64,000 nt of DNA from Acinetobacter sp. ANC 4648 (GCF_002135345.1 NZ_NEGI01000001.1:434001-498000); one strand, 5' to 3'. Shown: positions 8,948 to 20,033, counted from the stretch's first letter. The notes: a model not told the origin generated them from the letters alone. Numbers and translations: made by a program.

Positions 8948-9850
8948 TTATGTCACACTGACAAAATGAATTGGGCACAGCTTCTCGTCATTAAATGTTA
9001 CAATTTCATAGCTGCTTGGATCACTTTGAATATTGCGTAACAATTGATTATTCAAAGCATGTCCTGACTTATAACCATCGAATTTTGCAATAATTTGATG
9101 ACCTAACAAATATAAATCGCCAACAGCATCCAATATTTTATGCCGGACAAACTCATCCGCAAAGCGTAAACCCTCTTCATTAACCACACCAGTATCATCA
9201 ACACCAATCGCATTCTCTAAACTGGCACCCAAAGCTAAATTATTGGCTTTGAGATAATCCAAATCTTTCATAAAACCGAAAGTTCGAGCACCACTTACTT
9301 CATAAACAAATGTTTCTGTTGAGAAATCAATAGTAGCAGACTGATATTCTTTGGCAAAAGCAGGATGATCAAAATCAATGGTAAAGTTTATTTGGAAACC
9401 TTCGTGAGGAGAAAAAGCGGCTCGCTTATCATCAATTAGCGCTTCGACTGGCTTAAGAATTCGTATAAATTTCTTCGCTGCATCTTGCTCAACCAACTCA
9501 CCTTGCATTAATAAATAAATGAAAGGACCTGCGCTGCCATCCATAATCGGCACTTCTGAAGCCGAAACTTCAACAATAAGATTGTCTATTCCAAGCCCAG
9601 CAATCGCACTCATCACATGTTCAATCGTGCCTACTTTTGCATTTTCTTGAACTAAATTTGAGCACATGAAGGCTTCTTGAATCAGCATCGCATCAGCAGG
9701 AATCTCTACAGGCGGATTTAAATCAATACGACGAAAAACAATTCCCCCATCAGCGACATGAGGCAAAAAGTTAATGAATACTTTTTGCCCACTATGTAGT
9801 CCGATACCACTCGCTTTCACGATGCGCTTTAGGGTCCGTTGTTTCAACAT
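8948..9850 (-). CDS. lpxC: UDP-3-O-acyl-N-acetylglucosamine deacetylase
   Basis: Zn-dependent deacetylase catalysing the committed step of lipid A synthesis. 300 aa from [21 protein letters not shown]. Zinc ligands are visible in IEHVMSA (first His) and HKILDAVGD (second His and Asp), and the GH of LGHQIIA corresponds to the catalytic His region. ATG 9850 matches the family N-terminus; an ATG two codons upstream (9856) is possible. It is the last gene of the division cluster but is separated from ftsZ by a terminator and so probably has its own promoter. Confidence 0.97.
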   Translation of the reverse strand: MLKQRTLKRIVKASGIGLHSGQKVFINFLPHVADGGIVFRRIDLNPPVEIPADAMLIQEAFMCSNLVQENAKVGTIEHVMSAIAGLGIDNLIVEVSASEVPIMDGSAGPFIYLLMQGELVEQDAAKKFIRILKPVEALIDDKRAAFSPHEGFQINFTIDFDHPAFAKEYQSATIDFSTETFVYEVSGARTFGFMKDLDYLKANNLALGASLENAIGVDDTGVVNEEGLRFADEFVRHKILDAVGDLYLLGHQIIAKFDGYKSGHALNNQLLRNIQSDPSSYEIVTFNDEKLCPIHFVSVT

Positions 9851-9912
9851 GCTCATTCGATCTTATTACTCAATCCGCCATACGTTAGCACATTTAGCCA
9901 TTGATAAAAAAT

Positions 9913-9943
9913 AAAAAAGGTAGTGAAAATCACTACCTTTTTT
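9913..9943. terminator. Bidirectional intrinsic terminator after ftsZ
   Basis: GGTAGTGA/TCACTACC stem flanked by A6 and T6. It ends ftsZ transcription before lpxC. Confidence 0.85.
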
Positions 9944-9974
9944 ACTAATCATAATTCTTATGTATAATTATCAA

Positions 9975-11159
9975 TCACTTACGCTGTTGATTTTTCAAAT
10001 AGTCTTGAATACTCATTGGCGTAGAACGAGGTGATGCACTTGATGCCGTCACTGTTGCATCTGCATTTTGACGTTTACTAATTGCAGGAACATCATCTTC
10101 ATCTGCTGTATTTTGTACAGACTGCTGAATATTCGTTGCAATATTGGCCTGAGTTTTACGTTTAATTTCCGTCGTATCATTGGCATTACGCGTAAGACCC
10201 GTTGCAATCACCGTCACACGAATTTCATCACGTGCATCTGGATCAAATACGGTTCCAAAAAATACTTCGCCTTCATCCAAATCGACAATTTGGTTGACCA
10301 CATCCGTAATCACTTCAGTTTCACGTAAAGTAACATCTGCGCCGCCAGTAATGTTAATTAACACCCCTTTGGCATTCATGATATTGACGTTATCTAGTAA
10401 AGGACTACGAATGGCGAGACGAGCCGCTTCTTCAGCACGATCCGAGCCACTACTCTTGCCTTCACCCATCATCGCATAACCACGAGTACTCATTGCGGTT
10501 TTTAAATCGGCGAAGTCAAGGTTAATATGACCTGGTCGTACTACTAAATCAAAGATGCTACGCACTGCATTTAACAAAACATCATCTGCTTTACGATAAG
10601 CATCTTGCATCGAAATATCACCATAAACGCTTAACAAACGTTGATTGGGAATAATAATCAATGAATCTACATGCGCTTCTAAAGCATCAATGCCTTTTTC
10701 AGCAGAACGTTGGCGACGACGACCTTCAAAATTAAACGGTGTGGTGACAACACCTACCGTCAAAATACCCATTTCTTTGGCAATTTCAGCAACTACTGGT
10801 GCAGCACCAGTACCCGTTCCACCACCCATGCCAGCAGTCACAAATACCATATCCGCACCTTCTAGGTGTTGACGGATCTGTTCACGACTTTCTTCAGCAG
10901 CAATTGAACCCACATCAGGATTTGCACCAGCACCTAAACCACGGGTACTTTGCTCACCCAATTGGATCTTGAATGGGGCATTCATACGATCTAGTGCTTG
11001 TTTATCTGTGTTTGCACAAACAAACTTCACACCTTTAATGTCCGATTGCACCATGTGTTGTACGGCATTACCACCACCACCACCAACACCAAACACAGTA
11101 AAACGGGCTTGACCGTTACTATCGGTTTGTTCGTCTTCTAAAAATTCAAATGAGGCCAT
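9975..11159 (-). CDS. ftsZ: Cell division GTPase FtsZ
   Basis: Tubulin-like GTPase that forms the Z-ring. 394 aa. The GTP-binding signature GGGTGTG lies near residue 112-118. [11 protein letters not shown] is at the N-terminus. The T7 loop synergy residues are in [12 protein letters not shown]. The linker from about 320 is polar and disordered, and the last residues ([13 protein letters not shown]) form the conserved C-terminal peptide that binds FtsA and ZipA. It follows ftsA at a distance of 162 bp, room for a dedicated promoter. Confidence 0.98.
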   Translation of the reverse strand: MASFEFLEDEQTDSNGQARFTVFGVGGGGGNAVQHMVQSDIKGVKFVCANTDKQALDRMNAPFKIQLGEQSTRGLGAGANPDVGSIAAEESREQIRQHLEGADMVFVTAGMGGGTGTGAAPVVAEIAKEMGILTVGVVTTPFNFEGRRRQRSAEKGIDALEAHVDSLIIIPNQRLLSVYGDISMQDAYRKADDVLLNAVRSIFDLVVRPGHINLDFADLKTAMSTRGYAMMGEGKSSGSDRAEEAARLAIRSPLLDNVNIMNAKGVLINITGGADVTLRETEVITDVVNQIVDLDEGEVFFGTVFDPDARDEIRVTVIATGLTRNANDTTEIKRKTQANIATNIQQSVQNTADEDDVPAISKRQNADATVTASSASPRSTPMSIQDYLKNQQRK

Positions 11160-11321
11160 GACCTTTAGAGTTCCTAATAAATTATGGCAGCCGCTTTAAG
11201 CCCGTATACTGCCTTGATCTTCAATAATAAAAATTGTTTTTTAGAATGCTGTGCATTACAAAGCTTGTCAAGTATCGGACAGTATGCTTACAACTTCCTA
11301 ACAATATTCCCAAAAATAAAC

Positions 11322-12587
11322 CTAAAAAATACCTTTTAACTTGTTATTTAGCTCATTCCAGCCATTCACAATACGATCAAACATTGGGCGCTTACCATCA
11401 TTTACTTCCGGTTCGTCAATAGCTGCCTGCATATCACTTTGGCTAAACATCAATAACCCAGCCGCTGTTGCATACATCGAACGACGCAGGGCCGATAAAT
11501 GTTGATCATCAGCATAAACTTGTATAGGTGGATTCCCCAAATGAGCTGAAACCCCAAGTAACCGCCGAGTTAGTGTCACCATCCCTTCAATTTGGCAAAC
11601 ATCGCCAGTTAACACTACGCCATGATACAAACTTTGTAATGCGCCACGTTTTTCTAATTCTTCACGCACTAAACCTAATATTTCTTCGTAACGGGCAATG
11701 ATAATTTCCGATAGTTCGATACGGCTAATGGATTGAGGACCATCAATCGCTTCGAACTGAATCATATGCTCGGGTTTAACTTGATGTAAATCTACACAAC
11801 CATAGAGTAACTTAACACGTTCAGCTTCTTCTGTTGTAGTTTGTAATACAGCCGCAATATCACGGGTTACATTTTCACCACCACGTTGAATAGTATGTGC
11901 TAAAGCCAAATGCCCTTCAATATATACAGCAATATTGGTGGTACCTGCACCAATATCTAATAAACAAACGCCATATTCTTTTTCATCTTTTAACAGACTG
12001 CCTTCAGCCGTTGCTAGACTAGAGACCACCATTTTTTCAACTGAAATATTGGCACCTTTCATCGCACGATCAAGGTTTTGCATAATGCTAATCGGTAACA
12101 TCATCAATTGATAATGTGCAGTCATACTATGTGCAGAAAGGTTAATTGGATTTTGCACCCATTCTGGAGAATCATCCAATTCAAAACCCAAAGGTACAGC
12201 ACTTGCCAAATAATGATCAGATGTCATATGACTGGCTTTCGCTAAATCTAAGGCGCGTACTACTTCAGTAGTGGTAATGCTATGTTGAGGATTCGCAATC
12301 GGTGTGCGACCTGAGGCATAAAAACTTTGTAATTCTGTACTGGGAATTGAAACCCAAGCTGAATGTACACGGCACTCTGCCATGTCTTCTGCTTCTTGAA
12401 CGGCATGTTTAATGGCATTGGTCACTTTTTCAAGGCTAACAATTTTGCCTTTATTCATACCTTTATTACGTGCGCTGGCCATACCAATAACCTGAATTTT
12501 ATCAGGGGCATGCACTTTACCAATTAGAACTGAAACTTTATGTGTCCCAATGTCTATCGCAACAACTGAGGGAACAGCTTCACTCAT
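11322..12587 (-). CDS. ftsA: Cell division protein FtsA
   Basis: Actin-like ATPase that tethers FtsZ filaments to the membrane. 421 aa. Phosphate-1 motif VVAIDIGTHKVSVLIG at the N-terminus; LDIGAGTTNIAVY and VVLTGDVCQIEGM are the later actin-fold motifs. The C-terminal amphipathic membrane-targeting helix is recognisable in the final residues (NGWNELNNKLKGIF). ATG 12587 is used; a GTG one codon upstream is also possible. It lies between ftsQ (61 bp upstream) and ftsZ. Confidence 0.97.
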   Translation of the reverse strand: MSEAVPSVVAIDIGTHKVSVLIGKVHAPDKIQVIGMASARNKGMNKGKIVSLEKVTNAIKHAVQEAEDMAECRVHSAWVSIPSTELQSFYASGRTPIANPQHSITTTEVVRALDLAKASHMTSDHYLASAVPLGFELDDSPEWVQNPINLSAHSMTAHYQLMMLPISIMQNLDRAMKGANISVEKMVVSSLATAEGSLLKDEKEYGVCLLDIGAGTTNIAVYIEGHLALAHTIQRGGENVTRDIAAVLQTTTEEAERVKLLYGCVDLHQVKPEHMIQFEAIDGPQSISRIELSEIIIARYEEILGLVREELEKRGALQSLYHGVVLTGDVCQIEGMVTLTRRLLGVSAHLGNPPIQVYADDQHLSALRRSMYATAAGLLMFSQSDMQAAIDEPEVNDGKRPMFDRIVNGWNELNNKLKGIF

Positions 12588-12648
12588 CACTCATACCATC
12601 TTCTTCATTGTTTATATTTGGCTTAATGCCTCTCTATCCAGCCACGTA

Positions 12649-13503
12649 TTATGGCTTTGCAACTCTTCTATCTGCAACGCTTATGTCATCATTGGTTACA
12701 ACAAACTGACCATTCACAATCTTAGGGGCAATTGAATTTTTCCACTGGATTGAAAGACCATTTCGATAACGTAAATCTATAGCTGAAATTTTTGGCCAAA
12801 CAGGTTTTAAATCAGTTTGTGCCAAATGACTTAAGCGCTGCAATTTACTCATGGTTTGATCTTGATCCACAATTACACGTAAACCCGAATCAAACTGCAT
12901 AAACCAAGTCATACGCTCAGTTAAATATAAATCTTTTAAACGTAAACCAACAGGTTGAAATAATTGATTAATTTCATTATAACGACGCATCATCATTTTG
13001 GATTGGCTGAGTGGCCCATGTAACATCGGTAGTTTTGTATGATCTTTAATCACCACTTCTGTGTAAACTTCCCCACCATCACTCAGTAAACGTCCTGTTC
13101 CCCAACGTGCAATCGCATGCCGTGGCATGACACGAACCCGAATCGCATTCGGCCATGCGCGAGAAACTACAACTCGATCTACCCATGAGATTTGCAAAGC
13201 CTGATCACGAATTTTCTCTAAATCGGAAGTAAAGTAATTATCTTTCACCACCGGCGTTAAATGCTGCGTCAGCTGTTGTGTTGCTAATGCAGAATCTGTG
13301 CCAACTACCTGTAAATTTGCAACTCTTGCATCCGTAATGACTTTATAGAGCCCAAAAACCCCAAGTAGCAACACTAGACACGCAACAATTAACAATACCC
13401 ATCCACCCGCATTGGTTAACTTTTCCTTACGGGTTGGAGGTTTTTCATGTATTGATGTAATCGCTGCGCGTTTACGACGCATAGAAGCTGGAAGTTGAGC
13501 CAT
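12649..13503 (-). CDS. ftsQ: Cell division protein FtsQ
   Basis: Bitopic divisome protein bridging early and late division proteins. 284 aa with a basic cytoplasmic tail (about 30 residues), a single transmembrane segment (GGWVLLIVACLVLLLGVFGLY), then a POTRA domain (VANLQVVGTDSALATQQLTQHL) and the FtsQ/DivIB beta domain. It starts 3 nt after ddlB stops, so the two are translationally close. Confidence 0.95.
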   Translation of the reverse strand: MAQLPASMRRKRAAITSIHEKPPTRKEKLTNAGGWVLLIVACLVLLLGVFGLYKVITDARVANLQVVGTDSALATQQLTQHLTPVVKDNYFTSDLEKIRDQALQISWVDRVVVSRAWPNAIRVRVMPRHAIARWGTGRLLSDGGEVYTEVVIKDHTKLPMLHGPLSQSKMMMRRYNEINQLFQPVGLRLKDLYLTERMTWFMQFDSGLRVIVDQDQTMSKLQRLSHLAQTDLKPVWPKISAIDLRYRNGLSIQWKNSIAPKIVNGQFVVTNDDISVADRRVAKP

Positions 13504-13506
13504 AAA

Positions 13507-14436
13507 TTACTGCGTATCGCCTGCTAATGTTTGTTCTAAAATAGCTACGCACAGTTCATCAAAGCTATAACCCACCGCATTTGCCGCTTTAGGTACCAAA
13601 GAATGACTGGTCATACCTGGTACAGTATTCACTTCAAGCAGCCAGAAGTTACCTTGTTGATCCTGCATTGCGTCTATACGGCCCCAACCACTGGCTCCAA
13701 CCGCTTGGAATGCACGTAAGCAAAGTGCCTTTAATTTTTGCTCTTCAGCTTCAGTCAAACCGCAAGGAATACCATATTCGACATCATTACGATTATATTT
13801 TGCTTCATAATCATAAAAAGCAACATCAGCTGGGGGTTGTAAACGGATGACTGGTAAAGGCTGACCATTTAAAAATGAAATGGTAAATTCACGACCAGTA
13901 ATCCATTGTTCAGCCATGACTACAGCATCATGCTGAATCGCTTTAGTAATCGCTCCTGCAAGATCCTCGACTCTTTCTACCTTGCTCATACCAACACTTG
14001 AGCCTTCATGTACTGGCTTGATAATAAGAGGCAGGCCTAAAGCAGAAATAACTTCTTTTAAATCGGTATCTTGACTTACAATGCGATAAGGTGCTGTTGG
14101 AAGCTCTGAACCTTGCCAAATTTGCTTGGTTTTGACTTTATCCATACCAATCGCAGAACCCTGCACACCCGTACCAGTATAAGGTACGTTCAGCCACTCC
14201 AGTGTTCCCTGAATTTGACCATCTTCACCACCACGGCCATGCAAAACAATAAATGCACGGTCATAAGCAACCAACTCAGTGACACTACGCTCTTGCGGGT
14301 CAAAACCTTCGGCATTTACCCCTGAACGTAATAATGCTTCTAATACAGCTTTACCACTATCTAATGACACCTCACGCTCAGCAGATTTACCACCAAGCAA
14401 TACCGCTACTTTGCCGAATTTAGAAGCATTTGACAC
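13507..14436 (-). CDS. ddlB: D-alanine--D-alanine ligase
   Basis: ATP-grasp ligase making the D-Ala-D-Ala dipeptide of peptidoglycan stem peptides. 309 aa. N-terminal VAVLLGGKSAEREVSLDSG and the glycine-rich HEGSSVGMSKV are typical. GRIDAMQD and the metal-binding WLLEVNTVPGMTSHSLVP close the active site. Position between murC and ftsQ is the conventional ddlB place. Confidence 0.97.
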   Translation of the reverse strand: MSNASKFGKVAVLLGGKSAEREVSLDSGKAVLEALLRSGVNAEGFDPQERSVTELVAYDRAFIVLHGRGGEDGQIQGTLEWLNVPYTGTGVQGSAIGMDKVKTKQIWQGSELPTAPYRIVSQDTDLKEVISALGLPLIIKPVHEGSSVGMSKVERVEDLAGAITKAIQHDAVVMAEQWITGREFTISFLNGQPLPVIRLQPPADVAFYDYEAKYNRNDVEYGIPCGLTEAEEQKLKALCLRAFQAVGASGWGRIDAMQDQQGNFWLLEVNTVPGMTSHSLVPKAANAVGYSFDELCVAILEQTLAGDTQ

Positions 14437-14535
14437 TTTTATATCCTTAAACTTTAAAGTTAGTCAATTTAAGTTAAACCACTCAAGCTCTTGCCAACCT
14501 CCCCAGAGGTTTCTGCAAGTAGCCAATCTATGCGC

Positions 14536-15984
14536 TTATTTTAAATATAATTGATTTTGAGCTAATTCTAACGAAATCGCTCCCACGTTACCCGCACCTT
14601 GAGTTAATAACAAGTCATTCGCTTGTAACACTTTTTTCATGATGTGCTCTAAGTTACCTTCCACTGGGTCAATCAGAATGGGTTCAACTTCGCCACGTAA
14701 ACGAATACTCCGTGCTAAAGCACGACTGTCCGCACCAACAATCGGCTTTTCTCCCGCAGCATACACTTCCAGCAATAACAACTGGTCAACTTGTGACAAC
14801 ACATCAACAAAATCGTCAAAACAGTCACGTGTACGTGAGAAACGATGCGGTTGGAACAGCATCACCAAACGACGATCTGGATGGCTTGCGCGTGCAGCTT
14901 TTATAGTTGCTTCAACTTCTTTAGGGTGATGTCCATAATCATCCACCAATTTCACATCACCATCATCCAAGCTAAACTGACCTTGCACTTGAAAACGTCG
15001 GCCTACACCACTAAAACTTTCTAAAGCACGAGCAATCGCAGCATCTGAAACACCTTCATCCGTTGCAATACCAATCGCGGCAAGCGCATTTAAGATATTA
15101 TGTAAACCGGGCAAGTTGATGGTTAATTTCAGTGGATCACGCCCTTTACGTAATACGGTAAAGTGTGATTGCATCCCTATTTGTTCGACATCAATCGCTC
15201 GAATATCGTTATCTTCATTAAAACCATAGGTTAAAACGGGACGGCCAATACGGGGCATAATTTCACGAATATTGGCATCATCACCACAGACGACAGCCAA
15301 ACCATAGAACGGCATTTTTTGTAAAAACTTAATAAAGGTATCTTTCAGTACATCAAAGCTGCCACCATAAGTGTCCATATGATCAGCATCAATATTGGTC
15401 ACAATGGCTGCCATTGGTTCTAAATATAAAAATGATGCATCAGATTCATCTGCTTCAGCCACAATATAACGACTCGCACCCAAAGCAGCATTCACGCCAG
15501 TTCGATTAAGTAAACCACCGATCACATAGGTCGGATCCATATTTTCTTCAGCCAACATACAGGTCACGAGACTGGTCGTTGTGGTTTTACCATGTGTTCC
15601 TGCCACAGCAATACCATGACGATAACGCATCAATTCACCCAGCATTTCTGCACGGCGAACTACGGGGATACGCGTTTCAATTGCGGTTTTAATTTCTAAA
15701 TTTTCAGTATCAATTGCAGTGGAAACTACCAATACATTGGCACCTTTAATATTTTCTGCTGCGTGTCCAATATAAACTTTGATCCCATTTTCTTCCAGTT
15801 GAGCAGTCGTTTTCGATGCTTTAATGTCAGAACCAGAGATTTTATACCCTTGGTTTTTCAAAACTTCTGCAATACCGCACATCCCCGCACCACCAATACC
15901 CACAAAATGGATATGTTTGATACGGCGCATTTCTGGGATTTTAATCAGGCTTTTTGCTTTATCAGCAGGGCTTGTTGGGGACAT
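14536..15984 (-). CDS. murC: UDP-N-acetylmuramate--L-alanine ligase
   Basis: Adds the first L-Ala to UDP-MurNAc. 482 aa with the Rossmann motif [17 protein letters not shown], the ATP P-loop [12 protein letters not shown], and the ligase signature [10 protein letters not shown] in the C-terminal part. It starts 13 nt after murG and is followed by ddlB after 99 bp. Confidence 0.98.
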   Translation of the reverse strand: MSPTSPADKAKSLIKIPEMRRIKHIHFVGIGGAGMCGIAEVLKNQGYKISGSDIKASKTTAQLEENGIKVYIGHAAENIKGANVLVVSTAIDTENLEIKTAIETRIPVVRRAEMLGELMRYRHGIAVAGTHGKTTTTSLVTCMLAEENMDPTYVIGGLLNRTGVNAALGASRYIVAEADESDASFLYLEPMAAIVTNIDADHMDTYGGSFDVLKDTFIKFLQKMPFYGLAVVCGDDANIREIMPRIGRPVLTYGFNEDNDIRAIDVEQIGMQSHFTVLRKGRDPLKLTINLPGLHNILNALAAIGIATDEGVSDAAIARALESFSGVGRRFQVQGQFSLDDGDVKLVDDYGHHPKEVEATIKAARASHPDRRLVMLFQPHRFSRTRDCFDDFVDVLSQVDQLLLLEVYAAGEKPIVGADSRALARSIRLRGEVEPILIDPVEGNLEHIMKKVLQANDLLLTQGAGNVGAISLELAQNQLYLK

Positions 15985-15997
15985 AATCTACTCGAAC

Positions 15998-17095
15998 TTA
16001 CAAATCTTGAATTAAACCAACCACGCGTTGTGTTGCATCGGGTTGAGCTTGTTGACGAGCTTTCACCGCCATTTCCATGAGTAATTGGCGGTTCATCAAC
16101 GGCGTTAATAAATCCTTTAACGAATCTGGTGTCATCGTGGCTTGCGCACAAATTTTCGCAGCACCAATATTTTCTAAAAATTTTGCATTGGCCGTTTGAT
16201 GGTCATCTACCGCACTCGGTAACGGTATAAACACCGCGGCCACGCCTGCAGTTGCGACTTCAGTCACAGTCAAAGCACCTGCCCGACAAATAATTAAATC
16301 GGCATCAGCATAGGCCTGTGCCATATCTTCAATAAAGGGTTGTACTACAACCTCTAAATTTTTAGGGGCATCTGCATAGAATGCCTGAGTCGATTCTTGT
16401 TTATTCTGACCACATTGATGAAACACTTTCAATGGCACAGTAAACTGTTTTAAAGCTTGTGGCACACATTCATTTAATGCTTGCGCCCCCAATGAACCAC
16501 CAACAATGAGTATATGAATCGGTTCATGATGATTCTTTCGCTCTTGATAACGCCAAGATGGATTATAAATTGAAGTAATTTCAGTACGAACTGGGTTACC
16601 TGTCGTCACGACTTTATCACTTTCAGGAAAAGTATGGGGAAAAGCCTGACAGACCGTTTTGGCAATACGAGACAATTGTGTATTGGTAAAACCAGCAACT
16701 GCATTTTGTTCATGAACCAGTACTGGAATGCCCAATAGACGTGCTGCTAAACCACCCGGACCTGCAACATATCCCCCAAAACCAGCAACAGCATCTATTT
16801 CGAGCTGTTTCATATAGCGCATTGCGCTCAAAGTCGCTTTCAATATTTTAAACGGTGCCACCAATTTACGTAGCATGCCATTGCCACGTACGCCCTGAAT
16901 ATCAATTTGATAAATGGGAATATCATGTTGTTGTAATAATCGATTTTCCATACCCGTAGGCGTCGCCAACCAAGATACTTGGCAACCCTGTTGCTGTAAC
17001 TCTTTAGCAACAGCAAGTGCAGGAAATACATGTCCGCCTGTACCAGCGGCCATCATCATGACATTTTTGGGTGTGCTTTGTTGAGGTTCAGTCAC
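15998..17095 (-). CDS. murG: UDP-GlcNAc transferase MurG (lipid II synthesis)
   Basis: Membrane-associated GT-B glycosyltransferase converting lipid I to lipid II. 365 aa. The glycine-rich loop GTGGHVFPALAVA opens the N-domain; GGSLGAQALNE and CRAGALTVTEVATAG bind UDP-GlcNAc. It heads the local division/cell-wall run; there is no murD, ftsW or mraY next to it, so the dcw cluster is split here. Confidence 0.97.
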   Translation of the reverse strand: MTEPQQSTPKNVMMMAAGTGGHVFPALAVAKELQQQGCQVSWLATPTGMENRLLQQHDIPIYQIDIQGVRGNGMLRKLVAPFKILKATLSAMRYMKQLEIDAVAGFGGYVAGPGGLAARLLGIPVLVHEQNAVAGFTNTQLSRIAKTVCQAFPHTFPESDKVVTTGNPVRTEITSIYNPSWRYQERKNHHEPIHILIVGGSLGAQALNECVPQALKQFTVPLKVFHQCGQNKQESTQAFYADAPKNLEVVVQPFIEDMAQAYADADLIICRAGALTVTEVATAGVAAVFIPLPSAVDDHQTANAKFLENIGAAKICAQATMTPDSLKDLLTPLMNRQLLMEMAVKARQQAQPDATQRVVGLIQDL

Positions 17096-17511
17096 GGTCT
17101 AATTCTTCAATTCAAAATAAGAGGAGAAAAGTAAATTTTAAAAAACCAATTGTAATCACAAACGCGTATAGGAAAAAGTTTATTTACTTTTTTTCACCCA
17201 GCATTTCATTGTTTTTTTCTACTGAAATGAAAGTTTAAACTAGTTTTATTATTAATCCATGAAAAAAGAAGAAAATTAATACAATTCTCTGAATATTCCA
17301 TTCATTATTGTCCATTCAAAGATATATCTGCAGATGCATACAGCGGAGAGGTCATTTGCAAAACCATTCAAAAAACTCGGACATAAATTAGATAAAATTT
17401 ATCTTATTATGCAAAAAATATATAATATTATTCAATTTATCGACTACATAAATCCAACTATTCTCTCTATACTCAAAAATACCAACTTGTTTTCATGGAT
17501 GAAACTATATT
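17096..17511. other. Divergent intergenic region murG / MFS gene
   Basis: 416 bp, very AT-rich. It contains an inverted repeat CATTTCA (17202-17208) / TGAAATG (17223-17229) about 110 bp upstream of murG that could be an operator or hairpin. A 67-codon reading frame from 17334 overlaps the MFS start and looks accidental. Otherwise nothing is recognised. Confidence 0.4.
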
Positions 17512-18720
17512 GTGACATCACCTGCGACTCGACATGATCTCTGGATTATTTTAGCGGGTTATTTAGCTGCTATGCATGTTGGAAAATTGGCCCCGATTAT
17601 TCCAATTTTACAGAAACAACTGAATATTTCTCTGACACAAGCTGGTTTGGCTTTATCACTGGTTCAAGCTGCAGGAATGCTATTTGCCTTGAGTTTTGGA
17701 GTCTTGTCAGAAAAATTAGGCTTAAAAAAATGCTTTATTGCAGGGCTGGTTATTTTAGGCTGTGCCAGCATCAGTGGTGTTCTAGTCAATAATATTTATA
17801 GCTTATTCTTATTCCGCTTTTTTGAAGGAATCGGTTTTTTACTGATTACCCTCACAGCACCAGCCATTTTAAAACGTATTTGTGATCCTACAACCCTAAA
17901 CATGAAAATGGGGTTTTGGGGCTCTTATATGGGCTTAGGGGTCGGCATTGCCATGCTCAGCATTCCACTTTTACTACAGTATTTTTCATGGCAAATGATT
18001 TGGCTCATATTAGGACTGCTCTGTTTTGTCTTAGCTCTCATCATCAGTCAACGACTTTCACTTCCAATAACTCACCATTCCACATTACCTGTACAAACAT
18101 CGACGACACATTCATTTCAACATTTACTTAAAATTACTATTACCCATCCCCCCATTGTTTGTCTCGCTGTAATTTTTGCCTGCTATACCAGTCAATGGTT
18201 GACGGTCATCGGTTTTTTACCCAGTATTTATCTGAGTCATCAGATTGAACTCAGAAGTGCAGGAACACTGACCGCTTTTGTCTCTATTGCCAATATCATT
18301 GGAACACTGGCTGCTGGCATACTTTTACATCACCGATTCCAACCTAAAACTTTAATGCGATATGGTTTTGGCACCATGTTACTAATGAGCTGGCTCACAT
18401 TCTGTTTACCAAGCCATTTAACGTTTGGTTGGCAATATTTAAGCATTGCTTTATTTTCTGCGATTGGCGGATTTATTCCAGCCACGGTATTTGCTATTAG
18501 TTTGCACTATGCGCCACAACATAATGCTATTGCGGCAAGTGTCGGACTGATTTTACAAGTTTCTGCACTCGCTCAGTTTTTACTGCCACCTTTCAGTGCT
18601 TTATTGGTCTCGTATACACACAATTGGAGCAATATTGGCTGGATCACCACAGTACTTTCCACTTTAGGATTAACTGTAGTTTGGCAACTTTTTAAAAAGC
18701 ATCCTTATCCACGGGCATAA
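17512..18720 (+). CDS. Major facilitator superfamily transporter
   Basis: A 402-aa polytopic membrane protein with about 12 predicted helices in two six-helix halves. The loop between helices 2 and 3 carries the MFS motif A-like GVLSEKLGLKKC. Helix 4-5 FRFFEGIGFLLITLTAPAIL resembles the CynX/YeaN-type branch. Substrate unknown. The start is GTG (17512); an ATG at 17495 is out of frame and ends at once, so the GTG is the only convincing start. Convergent with gshB across a shared terminator. Confidence 0.85.
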   Translation: MTSPATRHDLWIILAGYLAAMHVGKLAPIIPILQKQLNISLTQAGLALSLVQAAGMLFALSFGVLSEKLGLKKCFIAGLVILGCASISGVLVNNIYSLFLFRFFEGIGFLLITLTAPAILKRICDPTTLNMKMGFWGSYMGLGVGIAMLSIPLLLQYFSWQMIWLILGLLCFVLALIISQRLSLPITHHSTLPVQTSTTHSFQHLLKITITHPPIVCLAVIFACYTSQWLTVIGFLPSIYLSHQIELRSAGTLTAFVSIANIIGTLAAGILLHHRFQPKTLMRYGFGTMLLMSWLTFCLPSHLTFGWQYLSIALFSAIGGFIPATVFAISLHYAPQHNAIAASVGLILQVSALAQFLLPPFSALLVSYTHNWSNIGWITTVLSTLGLTVVWQLFKKHPYPRA

Positions 18721-18747
18721 AAAAGAGTCGCATTCGACTCTTTTTTA
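18720..18747. terminator. Bidirectional terminator between MFS gene and gshB
   Basis: AAAAGAGTCG/CGACTCTTTT stem with a CATT loop, with A- and T-runs on the two sides. Confidence 0.9.
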
Positions 18748-18762
18748 TGCGTCACCAACATC

Positions 18763-19710
18763 TTATGCAGATGGACGACCTTGCTCTAGTACGTTAAATA
18801 AATCATCAGCAATTGAGGTACCAAAGTGTGCATCAATTTCACGAATACAGGTTGGACTAGTGACATTAATTTCAGTGACATAATTTCCAATCACATCTAC
18901 CCCAACAAAAACTAAACCTTTCGCTCTTAAAATAGGGCCAACTTTAGCTGCAATCGCTTTATCATTTTCAGTTAAAGGTCGAGCTTCCCCTAGACCACCG
19001 GCTGCCAGATTGCCACGTACTTCACCATTCTGTGGAATCCGCGCCAAGCAATAAGGGACGGGCTCACCGTTGATCATTAAAATACGTTTATCCCCATCTA
19101 CAATTTCGGGAATATAACGCTGTGCCATAATCGGTTGAGTCCCGTTATTGGTCAGCATTTCAATCGTCGATCCAATATTAATGCCGTCCTGATATAAACG
19201 AAAAATGCCTGTACCGCCCATACCATCAAGTGGTTTTACAATCACATCTACCTGTTCTTTCAAAAATTCACGAATCAAACTTTGCTGTGAAGTCACTAAA
19301 GTCGGGACTTGTAATTCAGGAAATTGAGTAGCAAAGAGTTTTTCATTACAGTCACGTAAGCTTTGCGGATTGTTAATGATCCACGCCCCTTCTCTTTCTG
19401 CTTGTTCTAAAATATAGGTGGCATAGACAAAGTTCATATCAAATGGTGGATCTTTACGCATCAATACCACATCATAATCTGCCATGGATTCTTTTTTTTG
19501 CTCACCCAATTCGTAATAATGATTATAGTCTTCAAACACTTTTAATGGTGAAATGAGACCAAAAGCTTTACCTTGATCAATATATAAATTTTGCTGTAAT
19601 GCATAACCGAGTTCATGTCCACGACGTGATGCCGCCCATAACATTGCCATCGTAGAATCTTTTTTAAGGTTTACATTTTCGATCGGATCCATCACAACAA
19701 GTACGCGCAT
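18763..19710 (-). CDS. gshB: Glutathione synthetase
   Basis: ATP-grasp ligase adding glycine to gamma-glutamylcysteine. 315 aa, standard bacterial GshB length. N-terminus MRVLVVMDPIENVNLKKDST is diagnostic. The ATP-grasp motifs IVKPLDGMGGTGIFRL and the C-terminal YVTEINVTSPTCIREID are intact. Its pathway partner gshA is 15 kb downstream in this window and not in the same operon. Confidence 0.97.
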   Translation of the reverse strand: MRVLVVMDPIENVNLKKDSTMAMLWAASRRGHELGYALQQNLYIDQGKAFGLISPLKVFEDYNHYYELGEQKKESMADYDVVLMRKDPPFDMNFVYATYILEQAEREGAWIINNPQSLRDCNEKLFATQFPELQVPTLVTSQQSLIREFLKEQVDVIVKPLDGMGGTGIFRLYQDGINIGSTIEMLTNNGTQPIMAQRYIPEIVDGDKRILMINGEPVPYCLARIPQNGEVRGNLAAGGLGEARPLTENDKAIAAKVGPILRAKGLVFVGVDVIGNYVTEINVTSPTCIREIDAHFGTSIADDLFNVLEQGRPSA

Positions 19711-19826
19711 ATCTTTTACTCTGATATTTTTAAATTGAGAAAAGTATAGCGGAGATTAGCAAAATGTGTTTTCACATTCTTGCTAAAGCTTTATCTATAA
19801 TTGTGCAGATGACTCAGGAGTAGTGT

Positions 19827-20033
19827 ATGCAGCAAGCGATTATCGGTTTTCATTTAGATGATGAACAACATTGGGTTGCTGATCTCGCTTGTGGCCATAC
19901 CCAGCATGTTCGGCATACTCCACCTTGGCAAAATCGTCCGTGGGTCATGACAGAAGCAGGACGGCAACAGAAATTAGGGATGATGCTGGAATGTCAAAAA
20001 TGTGAGATAAATACCCGCATTGACTCAAATTAA
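19827..20033 (+). CDS. DUF3565 domain protein
   Basis: A 68-aa cytosolic protein matching the DUF3565 family: DLACGHTQHVRHTPPW, RPWV and the C-terminal LECQKCE. Two Cys/His clusters (CGH...H..H and CxxC) suggest a small zinc-binding fold. Function unknown. A ribosome binding site (CAGGAG) precedes the ATG. It is divergent from gshB. Confidence 0.85.
   Translation: MQQAIIGFHLDDEQHWVADLACGHTQHVRHTPPWQNRPWVMTEAGRQQKLGMMLECQKCEINTRIDSN

Noticed and set aside
17334..17537. 67-codon plus-strand frame upstream of the MFS gene
   Set aside because: It overlaps the MFS start, has no ribosome binding site and shows Ile/Asn/Lys/Tyr-rich composition expected from AT-rich non-coding DNA.
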